NCBI GenBank assembly: GCA_031551275.1
Contig: JAVBNX010000007.1
Location: forward strand, 186,001-250,000
DNA: 64,000 nucleotides
From: JAVBMJ01 sp031551275
GTDB lineage: Bacteria; Bacteroidota; Bacteroidia; Bacteroidales; Rikenellaceae
Reading direction: 5' to 3'
Shown here: in pieces, positions 1 to 8,852 of the stretch
How positions within the stretch are numbered: the first letter of the stretch is position 1
Layout of the letters: each line of letters starts with the position of its first letter
Made by a program: the position numbers and the translations under genes
The notes under the pieces: model-generated
Databases searched by the model: none
What the model was told of the DNA's origin: nothing
The model's input: only the letters and a program-made list of their open reading frames with translations

Positions 1-5
1 AAAAT

Positions 6-39
6 CGCTAACAGAAATTTTTTTCTGACAATGTTAGCG
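6..39. repeat. Inverted repeat upstream of the integrase gene
   Basis: An 8-base arm CGCTAACA (6-13) is matched by its exact reverse complement TGTTAGCG (32-39). The interior also contains CAGAAA (12-17) and TTTCTG, which can pair with each other, so two alternative hairpins are possible. It lies about 105 bases upstream of the integrase start. It could be a recombination or integrase-binding site, or a terminator of a gene outside the window. The sequence alone does not decide. Confidence 0.4.
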
Positions 40-143
40 ACTCAAACGTAAGCGCGTCTTTTACATCGTTTTACTGCGTTTTGCGTAGTTCTGTTCTTGC
101 CGGTATTTCATACGTTTGTCTAATCCTAAAAACGGTTAAACGT

Positions 144-1490
144 ATGGAACGAAACACATTCAACATCAATTTCTACGTGCAGAAAACACGGATGGCAAAG
201 AACGGCGAAGTGCCTGTCGTGATGCGCGTTACCATCAACGGCCAGCGGGTCGTAACCTCAATCAATCTCAAAGTCGAGCCTAAAAAGTGGAATGCGGCGG
301 CCGGTAAGTCTTCAGGTAGCACCCGCAAGGACTACGAACTGAACGCCCGCATCGACACGATCCGGGCGCGGGTAATGCAGATTTACCGCGGGATGGAACT
401 CGATCGTGAGCCTATCTTGGCTCAAAAGGTCGTGGATAAGTACCTGGGGCGGGATAACAAGCCCATCATTATGCTGATGGCCTTATTTCGCGAGCATAAC
501 GAGAAGTGTAACAAGCTATCCGGCAATGGCATGGCCCCGGCGACCGTGCAGCGATACGCAACCTCGCTGCGCCATACCGAGGCCTTCCTTCAGTTCAAAT
601 TCAACAAAACCGATATCCCGGTCAAGGAGGTGGACCACAAGTTTATAACGGATTATGAATTCTATCTGCGGACAGAGCGAAAATGCAACAACAATTCGGC
701 GGTAAAATACCTGAAGAATTTTGGGAAGATCATCCGCATCGCCCTTGCCAATGAGTATATCACCAAAGACCCTTTCGCCAATATCAGTTTCAAATTCGAA
801 GAGACTGATCGCGACTTTCTCGAAGAGCATGAGATAATGGCGCTCATTGCCAAACCCATCGAAATTGAACGACTGGCCCGCGTAAGAGACACCTTCGTAT
901 TCTGCTGCTTTACCGGCCTTGCCTTCGCCGACATGAAAGATTTACGCCCTGAGCACATAGTCCGGGACAACAATGGAACACTGTGGATCAGGAAGAAGCG
1001 GCAGAAAACCAAGAATATGTGCAACATTCCTCTGCTCGACCCTGCGAAGGAGATACTTGACCGCTACAAAGACCACCCGGTTTGTCTCGCTAAAGGCGTG
1101 TTGCTCCCCGCGATTTGCAACCAGAAGATGAATGCATACCTCGCTGAACTGGCCGACATCTGCGGGATTAAGAAGCACCTGACCACGCACATGGCCCGCC
1201 ACAGCTTCGCCACCTCGGTCGCACTGGCCAATGGCGTATCCATAGAGAACGTAGCCAAGATGCTCGGCCACTCCGATACGAAGATGACCCGGCATTACGC
1301 CCGTGTCCTTGACAAGAGTATCATGCGGGATATGGCCGTTGTCAATGGCAAGTTCGGCGGTAAGCCCGCCGCACCCGAAGCCCCGGCGCAGTCGATAATC
1401 CCCATCCCAGCCGATCCCCTGGCCCCAGCCTCTACCCCCGTTCCGGCCCCCGTAGCCTCGCCTCAATCCCGGCCCGGCCTGGTCAGCTAA
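144..1490 (+). CDS. Tyrosine-type site-specific recombinase (integrase)
   Basis: This 448-residue protein is predicted to catalyse integration and excision of the mobile element at the left of the window. The N-terminal part is the SAM-like/Arm-binding region typical of Bacteroidota integrases. The C-terminal catalytic domain shows HMARHSFAT (His349, Arg352), LGH (His376) and a nucleophile Tyr385 in TRHYARV. The first catalytic arginine is not in the usual TGLR position (here TGLAFAD), which is common in this group. The start at 144 (MERNTFNINFY) is preferred to an upstream in-frame ATG at 81 because family homology begins there. The last 50 or so residues are a Pro/Ala-rich low-complexity tail. 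A relaxase pseudogene follows, so this is the integrase of a mobilizable element. Confidence 0.92.
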   Translation: MERNTFNINFYVQKTRMAKNGEVPVVMRVTINGQRVVTSINLKVEPKKWNAAAGKSSGSTRKDYELNARIDTIRARVMQIYRGMELDREPILAQKVVDKYLGRDNKPIIMLMALFREHNEKCNKLSGNGMAPATVQRYATSLRHTEAFLQFKFNKTDIPVKEVDHKFITDYEFYLRTERKCNNNSAVKYLKNFGKIIRIALANEYITKDPFANISFKFEETDRDFLEEHEIMALIAKPIEIERLARVRDTFVFCCFTGLAFADMKDLRPEHIVRDNNGTLWIRKKRQKTKNMCNIPLLDPAKEILDRYKDHPVCLAKGVLLPAICNQKMNAYLAELADICGIKKHLTTHMARHSFATSVALANGVSIENVAKMLGHSDTKMTRHYARVLDKSIMRDMAVVNGKFGGKPAAPEAPAQSIIPIPADPLAPASTPVPAPVASPQSRPGLVS

Positions 1491-1537
1491 TCCGCTCCCG
1501 ACCGTCGGCGCGTCCCGGGGCTTTTCAAAAAGCCATA

Positions 1538-1727
1538 GCTTATTAGGGCATTTTCTCCCGTAATGTCGGCGGCGGCTCGGCAATTCAAACAAGTTTGATT
1601 GCGCTCGCCTTGCACGACATTTCCGAGCCGCAACACTTCGTGTCGCTGAAAATGCCCCAATAAGCCGAGGGATAAACCCCTCTGGACTCCCCTTGCGGTC
1701 GTGCCGACCGCGGTCGCATCCGCGACC
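1538..1727. other. Hairpin-rich segment upstream of the relaxase, candidate oriT
   Basis: The 276-base gap between integrase and relaxase holds several inverted repeats. An 18-base outer pair (1538-1555 and 1648-1665) has one mismatch. Inside it are GCGGCTCGG (1572-1580) with CCGAGCCGC (1623-1631), AATGTCG (1562-1568) with CGACATT (1615-1621), and a small hairpin at 1581-1601. Two GC hairpins sit just before the relaxase: 1695-1701 with 1705-1711, and 1712-1717 with 1722-1727. Origins of transfer of small Bacteroidota elements usually lie immediately upstream of the mob gene and contain such repeats. The oriT assignment is inferred from position; a nick site cannot be assigned. Confidence 0.5.
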
Positions 1728-1766
1728 CTGCATATATAATGTCATGAACATTTAATCATAGAAATC

Positions 1767-2555
1767 ATGGGATACGCAGTTCTCCATTTAGACAAAGCCT
1801 CCGCCAACGAGGTGAAGATGACGGCGCATATCGAAAGGACGCAAATGCCCAAGAACGCCGACCCCGAACGGACACACCTAAACCGGGAATTGATTGAATT
1901 TCCCGAAGGAGTGGCCGACCGTACACAAGCTATACAACATAGGCTGGATAACGCTGAACTTATCCGCAAGATCGGCACGAACCAGGTTCGGGCCATCCGC
2001 ATAGTATTGACCGGATCGAATAAAGACATGAAGCGCATCGAGGCCGAGGGTAAACTCGACGAATGGTGCGAGAACAACCTCGACTGGCTCCGTAAAACCT
2101 ACGGAGCGGAAAATCTTGTATCCGCCGTTCTGCATTTGGACGAGGCTGCACCCCATTTACATGCTACCGTCATCCCTATTGTCACGGGTAAAAGGCGTAA
2201 GGTCAGAGAGAACAGGGATAAACCGGCTAATAAGAAATACCGGAAGAAAGACCCGAACGCCGCCCGCCTCTGTGCCGATGACGTGATGACGAGGATAAAA
2301 CTGAAAGAGTATCAGGATATATACGCCCTGGCTATGAGTAAATATGGCCTTGCGCGGGGTATTGTCGGCTCGGATGCCCGCCATATCTCCACGCAGGAGT
2401 TTTACAGTCGGGTTATGGCGCAAAAGGGGAACTTGCAGGAAGATATAGAGTTGCTGCTCCAAGTCGAGGAGTCGAAGCGTAAAAGTATCGACGAACTTAC
2501 GCAAAAGGAGCAGCAAGCTCAGGCCCGTACCGGGCAGGCCCTTGCCAAAGCATAG
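1767..2555 (+). CDS. MobV/Pre-type relaxase, N-terminal part ending at a premature amber stop
   Basis: These 262 residues contain the relaxase domain of the Mob_Pre/MobV family, which nicks oriT during conjugative mobilization. The family motifs are visible: His21/Arg24 region, HLNREL at 37-42, and the metal-binding HxDE..PHxH signature (His123, Asp125, Glu126, His130, His132). The frame stops at TAG 2553-2555 inside a Gln-rich helix, where CAG would keep the Gln pattern. The same frame then continues for more than 200 codons with typical MobV C-terminal sequence, so this is a truncated product. The nicking domain itself is complete, so residual activity is possible. No second mobilization gene is visible. 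Confidence 0.85.
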   Translation: MGYAVLHLDKASANEVKMTAHIERTQMPKNADPERTHLNRELIEFPEGVADRTQAIQHRLDNAELIRKIGTNQVRAIRIVLTGSNKDMKRIEAEGKLDEWCENNLDWLRKTYGAENLVSAVLHLDEAAPHLHATVIPIVTGKRRKVRENRDKPANKKYRKKDPNAARLCADDVMTRIKLKEYQDIYALAMSKYGLARGIVGSDARHISTQEFYSRVMAQKGNLQEDIELLLQVEESKRKSIDELTQKEQQAQARTGQALAKA

Positions 2556-3256
2556 CAAGCGGAGCAAGGGCAGAAGCAAGCCGAGGCCAAGTTAGCAGAT
2601 ACCAGCAAGGAACTTTCCCGTGAGAAAGGAAAACTGGCGGGACAAAAACTCAAAAACACGGCGGCTGAGGCGGGGACGAAGATCGCCGACGGTGTGGGCT
2701 CCCTGTTCGGTTCCTCCAAAATCGAGCGCCAGCAGCAAGAGATTGATAAACTGAAAGCCGACAATGCCGGGCTGACGGTGCAATTGAGCAACAAAGACAC
2801 AGATCACCAGGCCGATACCGACCGGCTCAAACAAACTCACGGAAAGGAAGTGACCAAGCTCCGGCAGGCTGAGCAGACCGCCAAGACCAATCATCAAAAA
2901 CAGATAGAGAGCATCGGCAAGTGGTTCCCCATTGTTCCGCAGTTGGCAGAGATGGCCGAATACTGCAAGGTGGTGGGGTTCACTGACCCGATGATCGCCG
3001 ACCTTATCAATATGCGGCCAATACATTTCTCTGGTGAGCTATATTCCCCGGAATACAAAAAGACATTCCACACAGAGCGATCCACCGCCCAGATCGAAAA
3101 ATACACCAACATTACCAACCATTTCCGTCTGACCATCAATGGCATGGACATCTCACAATGGTTCAATGGTTCAAGCAGAAATTCGAGGAACTGCAACAAA
3201 AGTTAGGCATCAAATCCCCACCAGCACCCACTCAAAGCCGTGGGCGGGGAGTGTAG
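2556..3256 (+). pseudogene. C-terminal remainder of the relaxase, disconnected by an amber stop and frameshifted at its end
   Basis: Read in the same frame as the relaxase, codons after the TAG at 2553-2555 give a coiled-coil, Gln/Lys-rich segment and a C-terminal domain usual for MobV relaxases of this phylum. An internal ATG at 2694 could start a 170-residue fragment ending at 3206. Near the end the 8-base unit CAATGGTT occurs twice in tandem (3156-3163, 3164-3171). Removing one copy restores QWFKQKFEELQQKLG and a basic tail that ends at TAG 3254-3256. The gene therefore carries two independent lesions relative to an intact form of about 490 codons. Confidence 0.85.
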
Positions 3257-3262
3257 GTAGCC

Positions 3263-3397
3263 CCCTTGCCCATCGTGCGCAAAGGTTTTGTCCCGGAACG
3301 AATTGAGCAAGGCCGGGGCCGGCTGCGCCGGTTGCCTTCGCCAAGCCTTGCACAACTCGCACCGGGACAAGGGCTGGACGCTACCGATGGGCAAGGG
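3263..3397. repeat. Nested inverted repeats downstream of the relaxase
   Basis: Three nested pairs surround a GC-rich centre: CCCTTGCCCATCG (3263-3275) with its exact complement at 3385-3397, TTGTCCCGG (3288-3296) with CCGGGACAA (3362-3370), and GCAAGGC (3307-3313) with GCCTTGC (3345-3351). The 135-base block can fold into one long interrupted stem. It follows the former relaxase stop at 3254-3256. It may be a transcription barrier, a replication or transfer structure, or an element end. No gene is visible between 3257 and 3452. Confidence 0.6.
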
Positions 3398-3452
3398 AGC
3401 GGTGCGGCAAGGTCGATCCGGGCACCGGTCCGGCTCTTGATCTCCAACCGCG

Positions 3453-4145
3453 TTACTTGCCGTACTCTTTCAGGGCTTTCTGCACGTCCTCCCTCCCCAA
3501 GGCCTCCTCGGCGTCCTTGAACAGTTCATCCATATTTTTCTCCATGGCGTGGCACACGTCGATCTGCGCCCAGTATTTGCCGTTTTTTTCGGTGCGGTTG
3601 AGCCACACCCGCATCATCCGGCCGTCGAGGCGGTATCCCCAGTCGTACATACCCAGGTAGAGCCAGCCCCCGAGGCTCTGTTGGATCATCTCTTCGAGGG
3701 GCTTTTCGCTCAGGGCGGCCTGTTTGTCGCTCTCATTCTCGAAGCCTTTGATATTGAAGCCGTCGTCCGAGATCTTTGCGCTCGCGGCGTACACTTTGCG
3801 CACCCAGGCGATGTAATCCTCTTTGGACAGCTCCTCGCCCTCGGGCTTATTGAAACGCATGATGGCCTTGCCCTGTTCGCCGTAGAAGTTGTTCTTTTCG
3901 GGCTCGGTGGTGTAGCTCCAGTCGGGCAGGATGGCGGCGGGGTCGATGCCGCTCTTTTTCATGTAGTGTTCGGCGGCGGCTTTGGATCGCGTTTCGCCTT
4001 TGAACGACTCCTGGATCATCTTTTCGGCCACGGCTTGGGCGTCGATCTTATCGTCGGCGGTGCGTTTGGAAGAATTGTTGCCCCCGCACGATACCATCAG
4101 GGCAAACGCGGCGAGGTACAGGATGGTATGGATCGTTTTTTTCAT
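3453..4145 (-). CDS. Lipoprotein of unknown function
   Basis: The 230-residue product begins with a lipoprotein signal peptide (lipobox LMVSC, Cys20), followed by a Ser/Asn-rich linker, so it is predicted to be exported and lipidated. The mature part is charged and mostly helical in appearance, with no domain I recognise. It is the last gene of the leftward operon, 12 bases after its upstream neighbour. It ends about 55 bases from the nested repeats of the mobile element, so the element may have inserted just beyond this operon. Function unknown. Confidence 0.75.
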   Translation of the reverse strand: MKKTIHTILYLAAFALMVSCGGNNSSKRTADDKIDAQAVAEKMIQESFKGETRSKAAAEHYMKKSGIDPAAILPDWSYTTEPEKNNFYGEQGKAIMRFNKPEGEELSKEDYIAWVRKVYAASAKISDDGFNIKGFENESDKQAALSEKPLEEMIQQSLGGWLYLGMYDWGYRLDGRMMRVWLNRTEKNGKYWAQIDVCHAMEKNMDELFKDAEEALGREDVQKALKEYGK

Positions 4146-4157
4146 GGCTGCAATGGA

Positions 4158-5108
4158 TTAGAATGCTTCGGGGGTGAGGTCCGTAATGTCGCTTGAACTT
4201 ATATCTTCGAGGGGAAGGAATCCGAGTTGTTCGGTCACGGTGTAGTAATGCCCGCCTTCGATCAGGCGCGGGGTTTTGGCCGCGAGGGTTTTGCCGTAGA
4301 CAGCCGTACCGCCCAGCCCGTCGCTCACTTCGACCCTCAGGGCGATGTCGCGTCCGCCCGCATCCGACGGGAAGACGGCCATGTAGGCGACTAACTCCTC
4401 GTCTTCGGCGCTCAATTCGGAAAGATAAATGGTCAGTATACCTGTGCTCCACGCATCGATCAGAGGGTAATAACTCCCGTCCACGAGGTTCATGCGCGGA
4501 TAACGCGCCGTGGGCACGTCGAGCGTGATATCCGCGCGGCCGCCCTCGGGTATCGCCTCGCCGTCGGGCAACGTGAGCGTGAATTTAAAGAACGCCATCG
4601 TGTGGCGGAAACTAATGGTCGGGTTCTGGACCGTGAAGGCGCCGTACAAGATGGCGAAGTTGCCCAGGTGGCCCATATCGCCGCTCCCCTGCTGGGAGTA
4701 GAAGTAGCCCAGGTCGTTGGTCGAGGGGCCGTAGCCGATCACCTGGCCTCCCCCGTCGTAAACGTCCCCCGGGTCCGAGCATCCGAGGGTGGCGTAGAGT
4801 TGCCCGCCCTGGGTGCTGATTTCGCCGGTAAAGGTCGCCGTCAGGTTGTCGTCTGAGCGCTCGTCGATCTCGAACACCGCGCTGGTCCTGGCGGCCGGGT
4901 TGTAGACCCGGATGAAATCGGTCTCTCCCCAGGCCGTTTTCAATACGCCCTGTTCCCCCTCGGCGATGCCGGCGCGGGTCGTTGCGTTGATGGACGCCGT
5001 GAGGGTGAGTTTTTGCGTGGGTAACGCTTGTTCGCCGTCACGGTCGCGCGAACATCCGCATAGCGCCGCCGCAAGGGCCAACGCGGTCAAAAAGTCGATC
5101 TTTTTCAT
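4158..5108 (-). CDS. Fimbrillin-like lipoprotein
   Basis: The 316-residue protein starts with a lipoprotein signal (ALCGC, Cys19). The early mature sequence has the pattern of fimbrillin/Mfa-like surface proteins: TLTASINATTRAG, then TAWGETDFIRVYN, where a Thr-Arg bond is often the site of gingipain-like processing in the family. A central region (FRHTMAFFKFTLTL) matches the beta-sheet core seen in these proteins. It may be a pilus subunit, tip protein or a surface adhesin. It lies sixth to seventh in the leftward operon with 12 bases to the next gene. Family assignment is by motif recognition and is moderately secure. Confidence 0.65.
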   Translation of the reverse strand: MKKIDFLTALALAAALCGCSRDRDGEQALPTQKLTLTASINATTRAGIAEGEQGVLKTAWGETDFIRVYNPAARTSAVFEIDERSDDNLTATFTGEISTQGGQLYATLGCSDPGDVYDGGGQVIGYGPSTNDLGYFYSQQGSGDMGHLGNFAILYGAFTVQNPTISFRHTMAFFKFTLTLPDGEAIPEGGRADITLDVPTARYPRMNLVDGSYYPLIDAWSTGILTIYLSELSAEDEELVAYMAVFPSDAGGRDIALRVEVSDGLGGTAVYGKTLAAKTPRLIEGGHYYTVTEQLGFLPLEDISSSDITDLTPEAF

Positions 5109-5180
5109 ATTTTTATAAGTTTAGGGGTTACTTTACCAGAATACCTATGCAACTGCCCATACCCGCAGAGACGCTCCTTT

Positions 5181-5834
5181 TTAGTTGTTGGCGGGCGCCA
5201 GGGCCGTGAACATTTCGCCTGTGATATCGCTCATTGCCGCGATCTGCGCCATGGTCTTGTTCGCGAAAGGCCCTAACAGGGCGCCTGTGACGTCCACCCA
5301 GAAAGAGGTGCCGTTGACCTCCCCGTCCGCCCTGGCGGCGGCGCTCAACCCGTCGAAGGACACCTGTGCGGCCTGATTCGTGCCGTAATTGTACTGTGCC
5401 TGCGCGGAGGTGCATTTGCGGTCAACAAAGTAGAAACTGACCCAGGCGTCGCGCCCGGTGTCCGTGAATTTGATCTGCGTGGGCTGTATCTGCTCCCACC
5501 CGGCTTTCTGTATGGTGACCGAGACAGCGCACGAGGCCGTCAAACCGCCCTCCGCTGTGGTGGCCGTGATGGTGGTCTGCCCCACGTCGATGGCCGTAAC
5601 CAGGCCCGAGGCGTTGACCGTGGCCGTCGCCTGATCGGTCGAATTCCACTCCACGGCTTTGTTCAGGGCCGTGGACGGTTCGACGGTGGCGACCAACGTT
5701 TCACTGCCGTCGGTGGCCAGCGCAAGGGTGGGCTTGTTCATCCCCACCCCGCTTACCGCCGTGTCAGGTGTATCGTCGCTGCCGCCGCACGCGGCCAGAG
5801 CAAGGCATAGAAATACGGAAACTACTCTTTTCAT
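5181..5834 (-). CDS. Lipoprotein with a Big2-type Ig-like domain
   Basis: From the ATG at 5834 the product is 217 residues. An in-frame ATG seven codons upstream (5855) is less likely, because MKRVVSVFLCLALAAC is a complete lipoprotein signal. After the lipidated Cys comes an Asp/Thr linker and a bacterial Ig-like group 2 domain (roughly residues 30-110), with the signature WNSTDQATATVNASGLVTA and TTITATT. The C-terminal ~100 residues are unassigned. Big2 domains are common in surface adhesins and cell-wall-binding proteins. It is 27 bases downstream of the Yip1-like gene. Confidence 0.75.
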   Translation of the reverse strand: MKRVVSVFLCLALAACGGSDDTPDTAVSGVGMNKPTLALATDGSETLVATVEPSTALNKAVEWNSTDQATATVNASGLVTAIDVGQTTITATTAEGGLTASCAVSVTIQKAGWEQIQPTQIKFTDTGRDAWVSFYFVDRKCTSAQAQYNYGTNQAAQVSFDGLSAAARADGEVNGTSFWVDVTGALLGPFANKTMAQIAAMSDITGEMFTALAPANN

Positions 5835-5861
5835 GGCATAAGTTTTAAATGTCAAAGGATT

Positions 5862-6425
5862 TCAGAACCTGAAATACGCACCCCGCAGCAGGATGGCCGC
5901 CAGGATCACGGAAAGGATGGTTACCAGCAAACTGACCGCGAAATACCCGGTCTGCTTATCTTCGGGGGTTTTCATCATCGGTTGCAGGCCCGTATAGAGC
6001 AGGTACAGGCCGTACAGCCCCGCCAGCGACGCGAGCCACGAGAGCGAGGGCAGCAGGTTGAACACGCCGCCCAGGAACATCGGGGTGTAGGCGTAGGCCA
6101 CCAGCGAGAATGCGCGGTTGAACTCCTTCCGCGAGCCGAAATTGGCCGCCAGCGCGTCGATAATAAAGGCCGTGACGTACACGCCCCCGAGCATGGCGAC
6201 ATATTGCACAATGGCCTGGCGGATGCCCCACCCTACATTGCTGACGTGTACGCCCAGTACCGAGTATCCGATCAGCCCGTAGCCGATAAACGCGGCCACG
6301 GCGGGGATCAGCGCCAACGGCACCACATAGGTCGTTAAAACTTTCATGTGGGGCGCGTTCTGTGCCTCCACGGCCTGCCACTCGGTCTTGGGAGTGATAA
6401 GCATATTCTTTATCCGGTCGATCAT
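5862..6425 (-). CDS. Yip1-family integral membrane protein
   Basis: This 187-residue protein has the layout of bacterial Yip1-domain proteins: an N-terminal amphipathic start (IKNMLITPKTEWQAV), then about five hydrophobic segments near residues 32-52, 70-92, 105-125, 126-147 and 162-183. The phrase ITPKTEWQAV is very typical of the family. The bacterial role is not established. It is the only clearly inner-membrane protein in this operon of exported proteins, so it could help membrane organisation or export of its neighbours. That link is inference. Confidence 0.8.
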   Translation of the reverse strand: MIDRIKNMLITPKTEWQAVEAQNAPHMKVLTTYVVPLALIPAVAAFIGYGLIGYSVLGVHVSNVGWGIRQAIVQYVAMLGGVYVTAFIIDALAANFGSRKEFNRAFSLVAYAYTPMFLGGVFNLLPSLSWLASLAGLYGLYLLYTGLQPMMKTPEDKQTGYFAVSLLVTILSVILAAILLRGAYFRF

Positions 6426-6437
6426 AGCTGTTTTATT

Positions 6438-7733
6438 TTATAGTTTAACGAACTCCACCCTGCGGTTCTTGGCCCGCCCCTCGTCGGTGCCGTTGTCGGC
6501 GATGGGACTGTTCTGCCCCTTACCCGCGCTGGAAAGGCGGTCGGCGGATATGCCCATCGAGACCAGCTTGTCCACGATGGCCTTGCTGCGCGCCTCGGAG
6601 AGGGTCTGGTTCGAGGCGGCATTGCCCGTGTTGTCGGTATGCCCCTCGACGGAGAATTTGAGCGCCGGATTCTCGTTCAACAACTGCACGATGCGGTTGA
6701 TCTCCCCCATCGACTCGGGCTTGATGACCGCTTTACCCACATCGAACGTAATCCCGTAGGTAATGAACTTGCCGTCGGACATCATCCGGTCGTAGAGAGG
6801 CACGGCTCCTTTGGCGATGCGGACGTTCTTGATAAACCTCTCATCCTGGGCTTCGCCTTCATACGAAAAGATCTGGAACCGTGAGGGCGCGTCGCAGCGC
6901 GGAATATTTACCATGCGCGTTCCATCAATGTAGAATTTCAACGCCCTTTTGTTGAAAGAGATCGCTATGTGGTTGAAATCACTTAATTTGAACAGATATT
7001 GCGCTTCCCCCTTGCTGTCTTCCCCACCGTTTTTCCAATTCCAGCTAATTCGGGAGGTTTTTCCCCAATTGCTGCTGGAATTGTACCAAGACATCTGAAA
7101 GACGACTTTGCCGGCCGCGTTTACCAGGTCGATATTGTACCTGTTGTTGACCTGGCAGTTGTCTTTTCCTCCACGGTCCTTACGGCAAGGAACATACAGG
7201 TCGAATTCAACAGTAAACTCATCCGGCAGGTAATCCTTTTCCTTCATAAAAGGCATAAGCAGAGTTTCCTGTTCCATGTGGATGGCGTTCTCGCCGCCGA
7301 CGTTGGCGACTTCGGCGTTACCTCTCTTCAGATCCCACATCGAGGGGAACTCGCCCAGCTTCTCACCCACAAGCAAATCTTCGAAGATGATCATGTCGCC
7401 CGGCACAAAGTCCGATTTGGCATAGGTCATTTCCAGGGATTGCCCTTTCGGCGGGGCGGCGGCCGTTGAATTGCCCGCAGCGCCCGCATTGTCCTGGGCG
7501 GGGGCGGCCTGCTGTTGTTGCTGATTGTCGCTGCCGTCGCCCTTGTAGGTGTTGGGGTCGGTGGCCTTGTCGACGGCTTTCTCCGCCGCCTTCTCGGCTT
7601 TCTTGGTGATGGCGTTCTCGGCGGCCTGTCCCACCTTCTTGCCCACCCTGTCCAGGAAGCCCTGCGCGCTTGCATCGATGGCCGGGGCCGTCAACAGCGC
7701 GAGCGTTGCGATAAAAAGATGAATTGTTTTCAT
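6438..7733 (-). CDS. OmpA-family protein with a central laminin-G-like region
   Basis: The 431-residue product has a signal peptide (cleavage near ASAQG), an Ala/Lys-rich helical stretch at 25-60 and a Gln/Ala/Pro linker. A central beta-rich region (about 95-310) resembles a concanavalin/LamG fold: FEDLLVGEKLGEFPSMW, then FYIDGTRMVNIPR. The C-terminal OmpA domain (about 315-431) carries the peptidoglycan-binding pattern GHTDNTG, LSEARSKAIVDKL and AKNRRVEF. The C-terminus should bind peptidoglycan and tether the middle domain in the periplasm or outer membrane. It is 12 bases upstream of the Yip1 gene in the same operon. Confidence 0.88.
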   Translation of the reverse strand: MKTIHLFIATLALLTAPAIDASAQGFLDRVGKKVGQAAENAITKKAEKAAEKAVDKATDPNTYKGDGSDNQQQQQAAPAQDNAGAAGNSTAAAPPKGQSLEMTYAKSDFVPGDMIIFEDLLVGEKLGEFPSMWDLKRGNAEVANVGGENAIHMEQETLLMPFMKEKDYLPDEFTVEFDLYVPCRKDRGGKDNCQVNNRYNIDLVNAAGKVVFQMSWYNSSSNWGKTSRISWNWKNGGEDSKGEAQYLFKLSDFNHIAISFNKRALKFYIDGTRMVNIPRCDAPSRFQIFSYEGEAQDERFIKNVRIAKGAVPLYDRMMSDGKFITYGITFDVGKAVIKPESMGEINRIVQLLNENPALKFSVEGHTDNTGNAASNQTLSEARSKAIVDKLVSMGISADRLSSAGKGQNSPIADNGTDEGRAKNRRVEFVKL

Positions 7734-7749
7734 ATCCGTATGGGTTTTG

Positions 7750-8826
7750 TTATCTCATTTGCGGTAAAGTCGTTACGCTTGAGGCCAGGCTGAGGTACTG
7801 CCCGGCGATGGAGTAGCCGATCGAAGGCATCACTTTGGCAGTTGCCGCGCCCCCGCCCGCCGCCAGAAGCTGCGAGTTGATCCTGTCGTAGTTATCCACA
7901 TCGGCGAGCTTGGTCTTGATGCGCCCCTGCGCGTTGCTGATCCGGTTGCACCACAACGTGTAGCACTCCGAATTCATGGCCATCGCGAGCCCTTGCCGCG
8001 CCCGGGCTTCCGATTCGGTGAAGATCTCCGTGTCGTGCATTACCCCGGTGGGCTTTATTGCGTCGATCCGGGGCTGGTACCTGGCTTGTATCTCATAGAT
8101 CTTCTGCACGGTCTGCTCCGCCTCCTGAGCGTTCAGGCGGTCGATCTCCGTCCAACGGTCGGTGATCCGCTGCAACTCTTCGGCCTGGTCGAGCCGCGGG
8201 TCGGCTGAGGGTTGGATTTGGGGCTGGCGCGCGGCGGCGGCCTGCATCCTCTGCATGCGGTCGCCCTGCTTGAGGTAGGCTTCGGCCTGCTTTTCGGTCA
8301 TGTTCTCCATCGCCTTCAGCTCCTTGGCCGTCAATCCGGTCATTCCGGTAACGCTTCCCGACAAGGCGTTGAGGATCTCCTCCTCGCTCTTGCCTTCGAG
8401 GGACTGCAATTGGGAGAGCGACATCCCGCCCAGCCCCGCCGAGGACAACCGCGATGCGGCCTGCTGGTTGGCGAAGGCTTCCAGTTGTCTGTCGCTCATG
8501 CCCTGTATCTCCTGGATCGATTTGCCGGTCTGCTGCCGCGCCACGCGGTCTGCGTCGCTCATGGCGGCAGCCTGGATCCCGGGCATCATCCTTTCTGCCA
8601 TTTGGTTGCCTTTTTCATTCAATGCATTGATCTTGTCCAGGAATGCGTCGATGGCCTGCTGCGCCGCCTGGTTGTCGGAACTGGTCGCCCAGGCCGCCAG
8701 CGTGGAGACTGCAGGCAGGGAGGGACATTGCCCGATCAGGGCCTCGGGGGTGGTCTGCGCCCGGACGGTGGCCGCCATACCCACGGCGAGCGGGCAGAGC
8801 GACAAGAAAAGAAGGTATTTTTTCAT
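7750..8826 (-). CDS. Exported protein of unknown function, helical and Gln-rich
   Basis: The start at 8826 is chosen because MKKYLLFLSLCPLAVGMA is a standard signal peptide; an ATG ten codons upstream lacks one. The 358-residue protein has a cleavable signal (VRAQ) and then a mainly helical, Gln/Ala/Met/Glu-rich sequence with coiled-coil tendency around residues 90-230. No enzyme motif is visible. It lies between the FISUMP lipoprotein (26 bases upstream) and the OmpA gene (16 bases downstream), so it is probably periplasmic and acts with them. Function unknown. Confidence 0.7.
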   Translation of the reverse strand: MKKYLLFLSLCPLAVGMAATVRAQTTPEALIGQCPSLPAVSTLAAWATSSDNQAAQQAIDAFLDKINALNEKGNQMAERMMPGIQAAAMSDADRVARQQTGKSIQEIQGMSDRQLEAFANQQAASRLSSAGLGGMSLSQLQSLEGKSEEEILNALSGSVTGMTGLTAKELKAMENMTEKQAEAYLKQGDRMQRMQAAAARQPQIQPSADPRLDQAEELQRITDRWTEIDRLNAQEAEQTVQKIYEIQARYQPRIDAIKPTGVMHDTEIFTESEARARQGLAMAMNSECYTLWCNRISNAQGRIKTKLADVDNYDRINSQLLAAGGGAATAKVMPSIGYSIAGQYLSLASSVTTLPQMR

Positions 8827-8852
8827 GGCGTTTGGTTTATAGGTCGGTAAAT

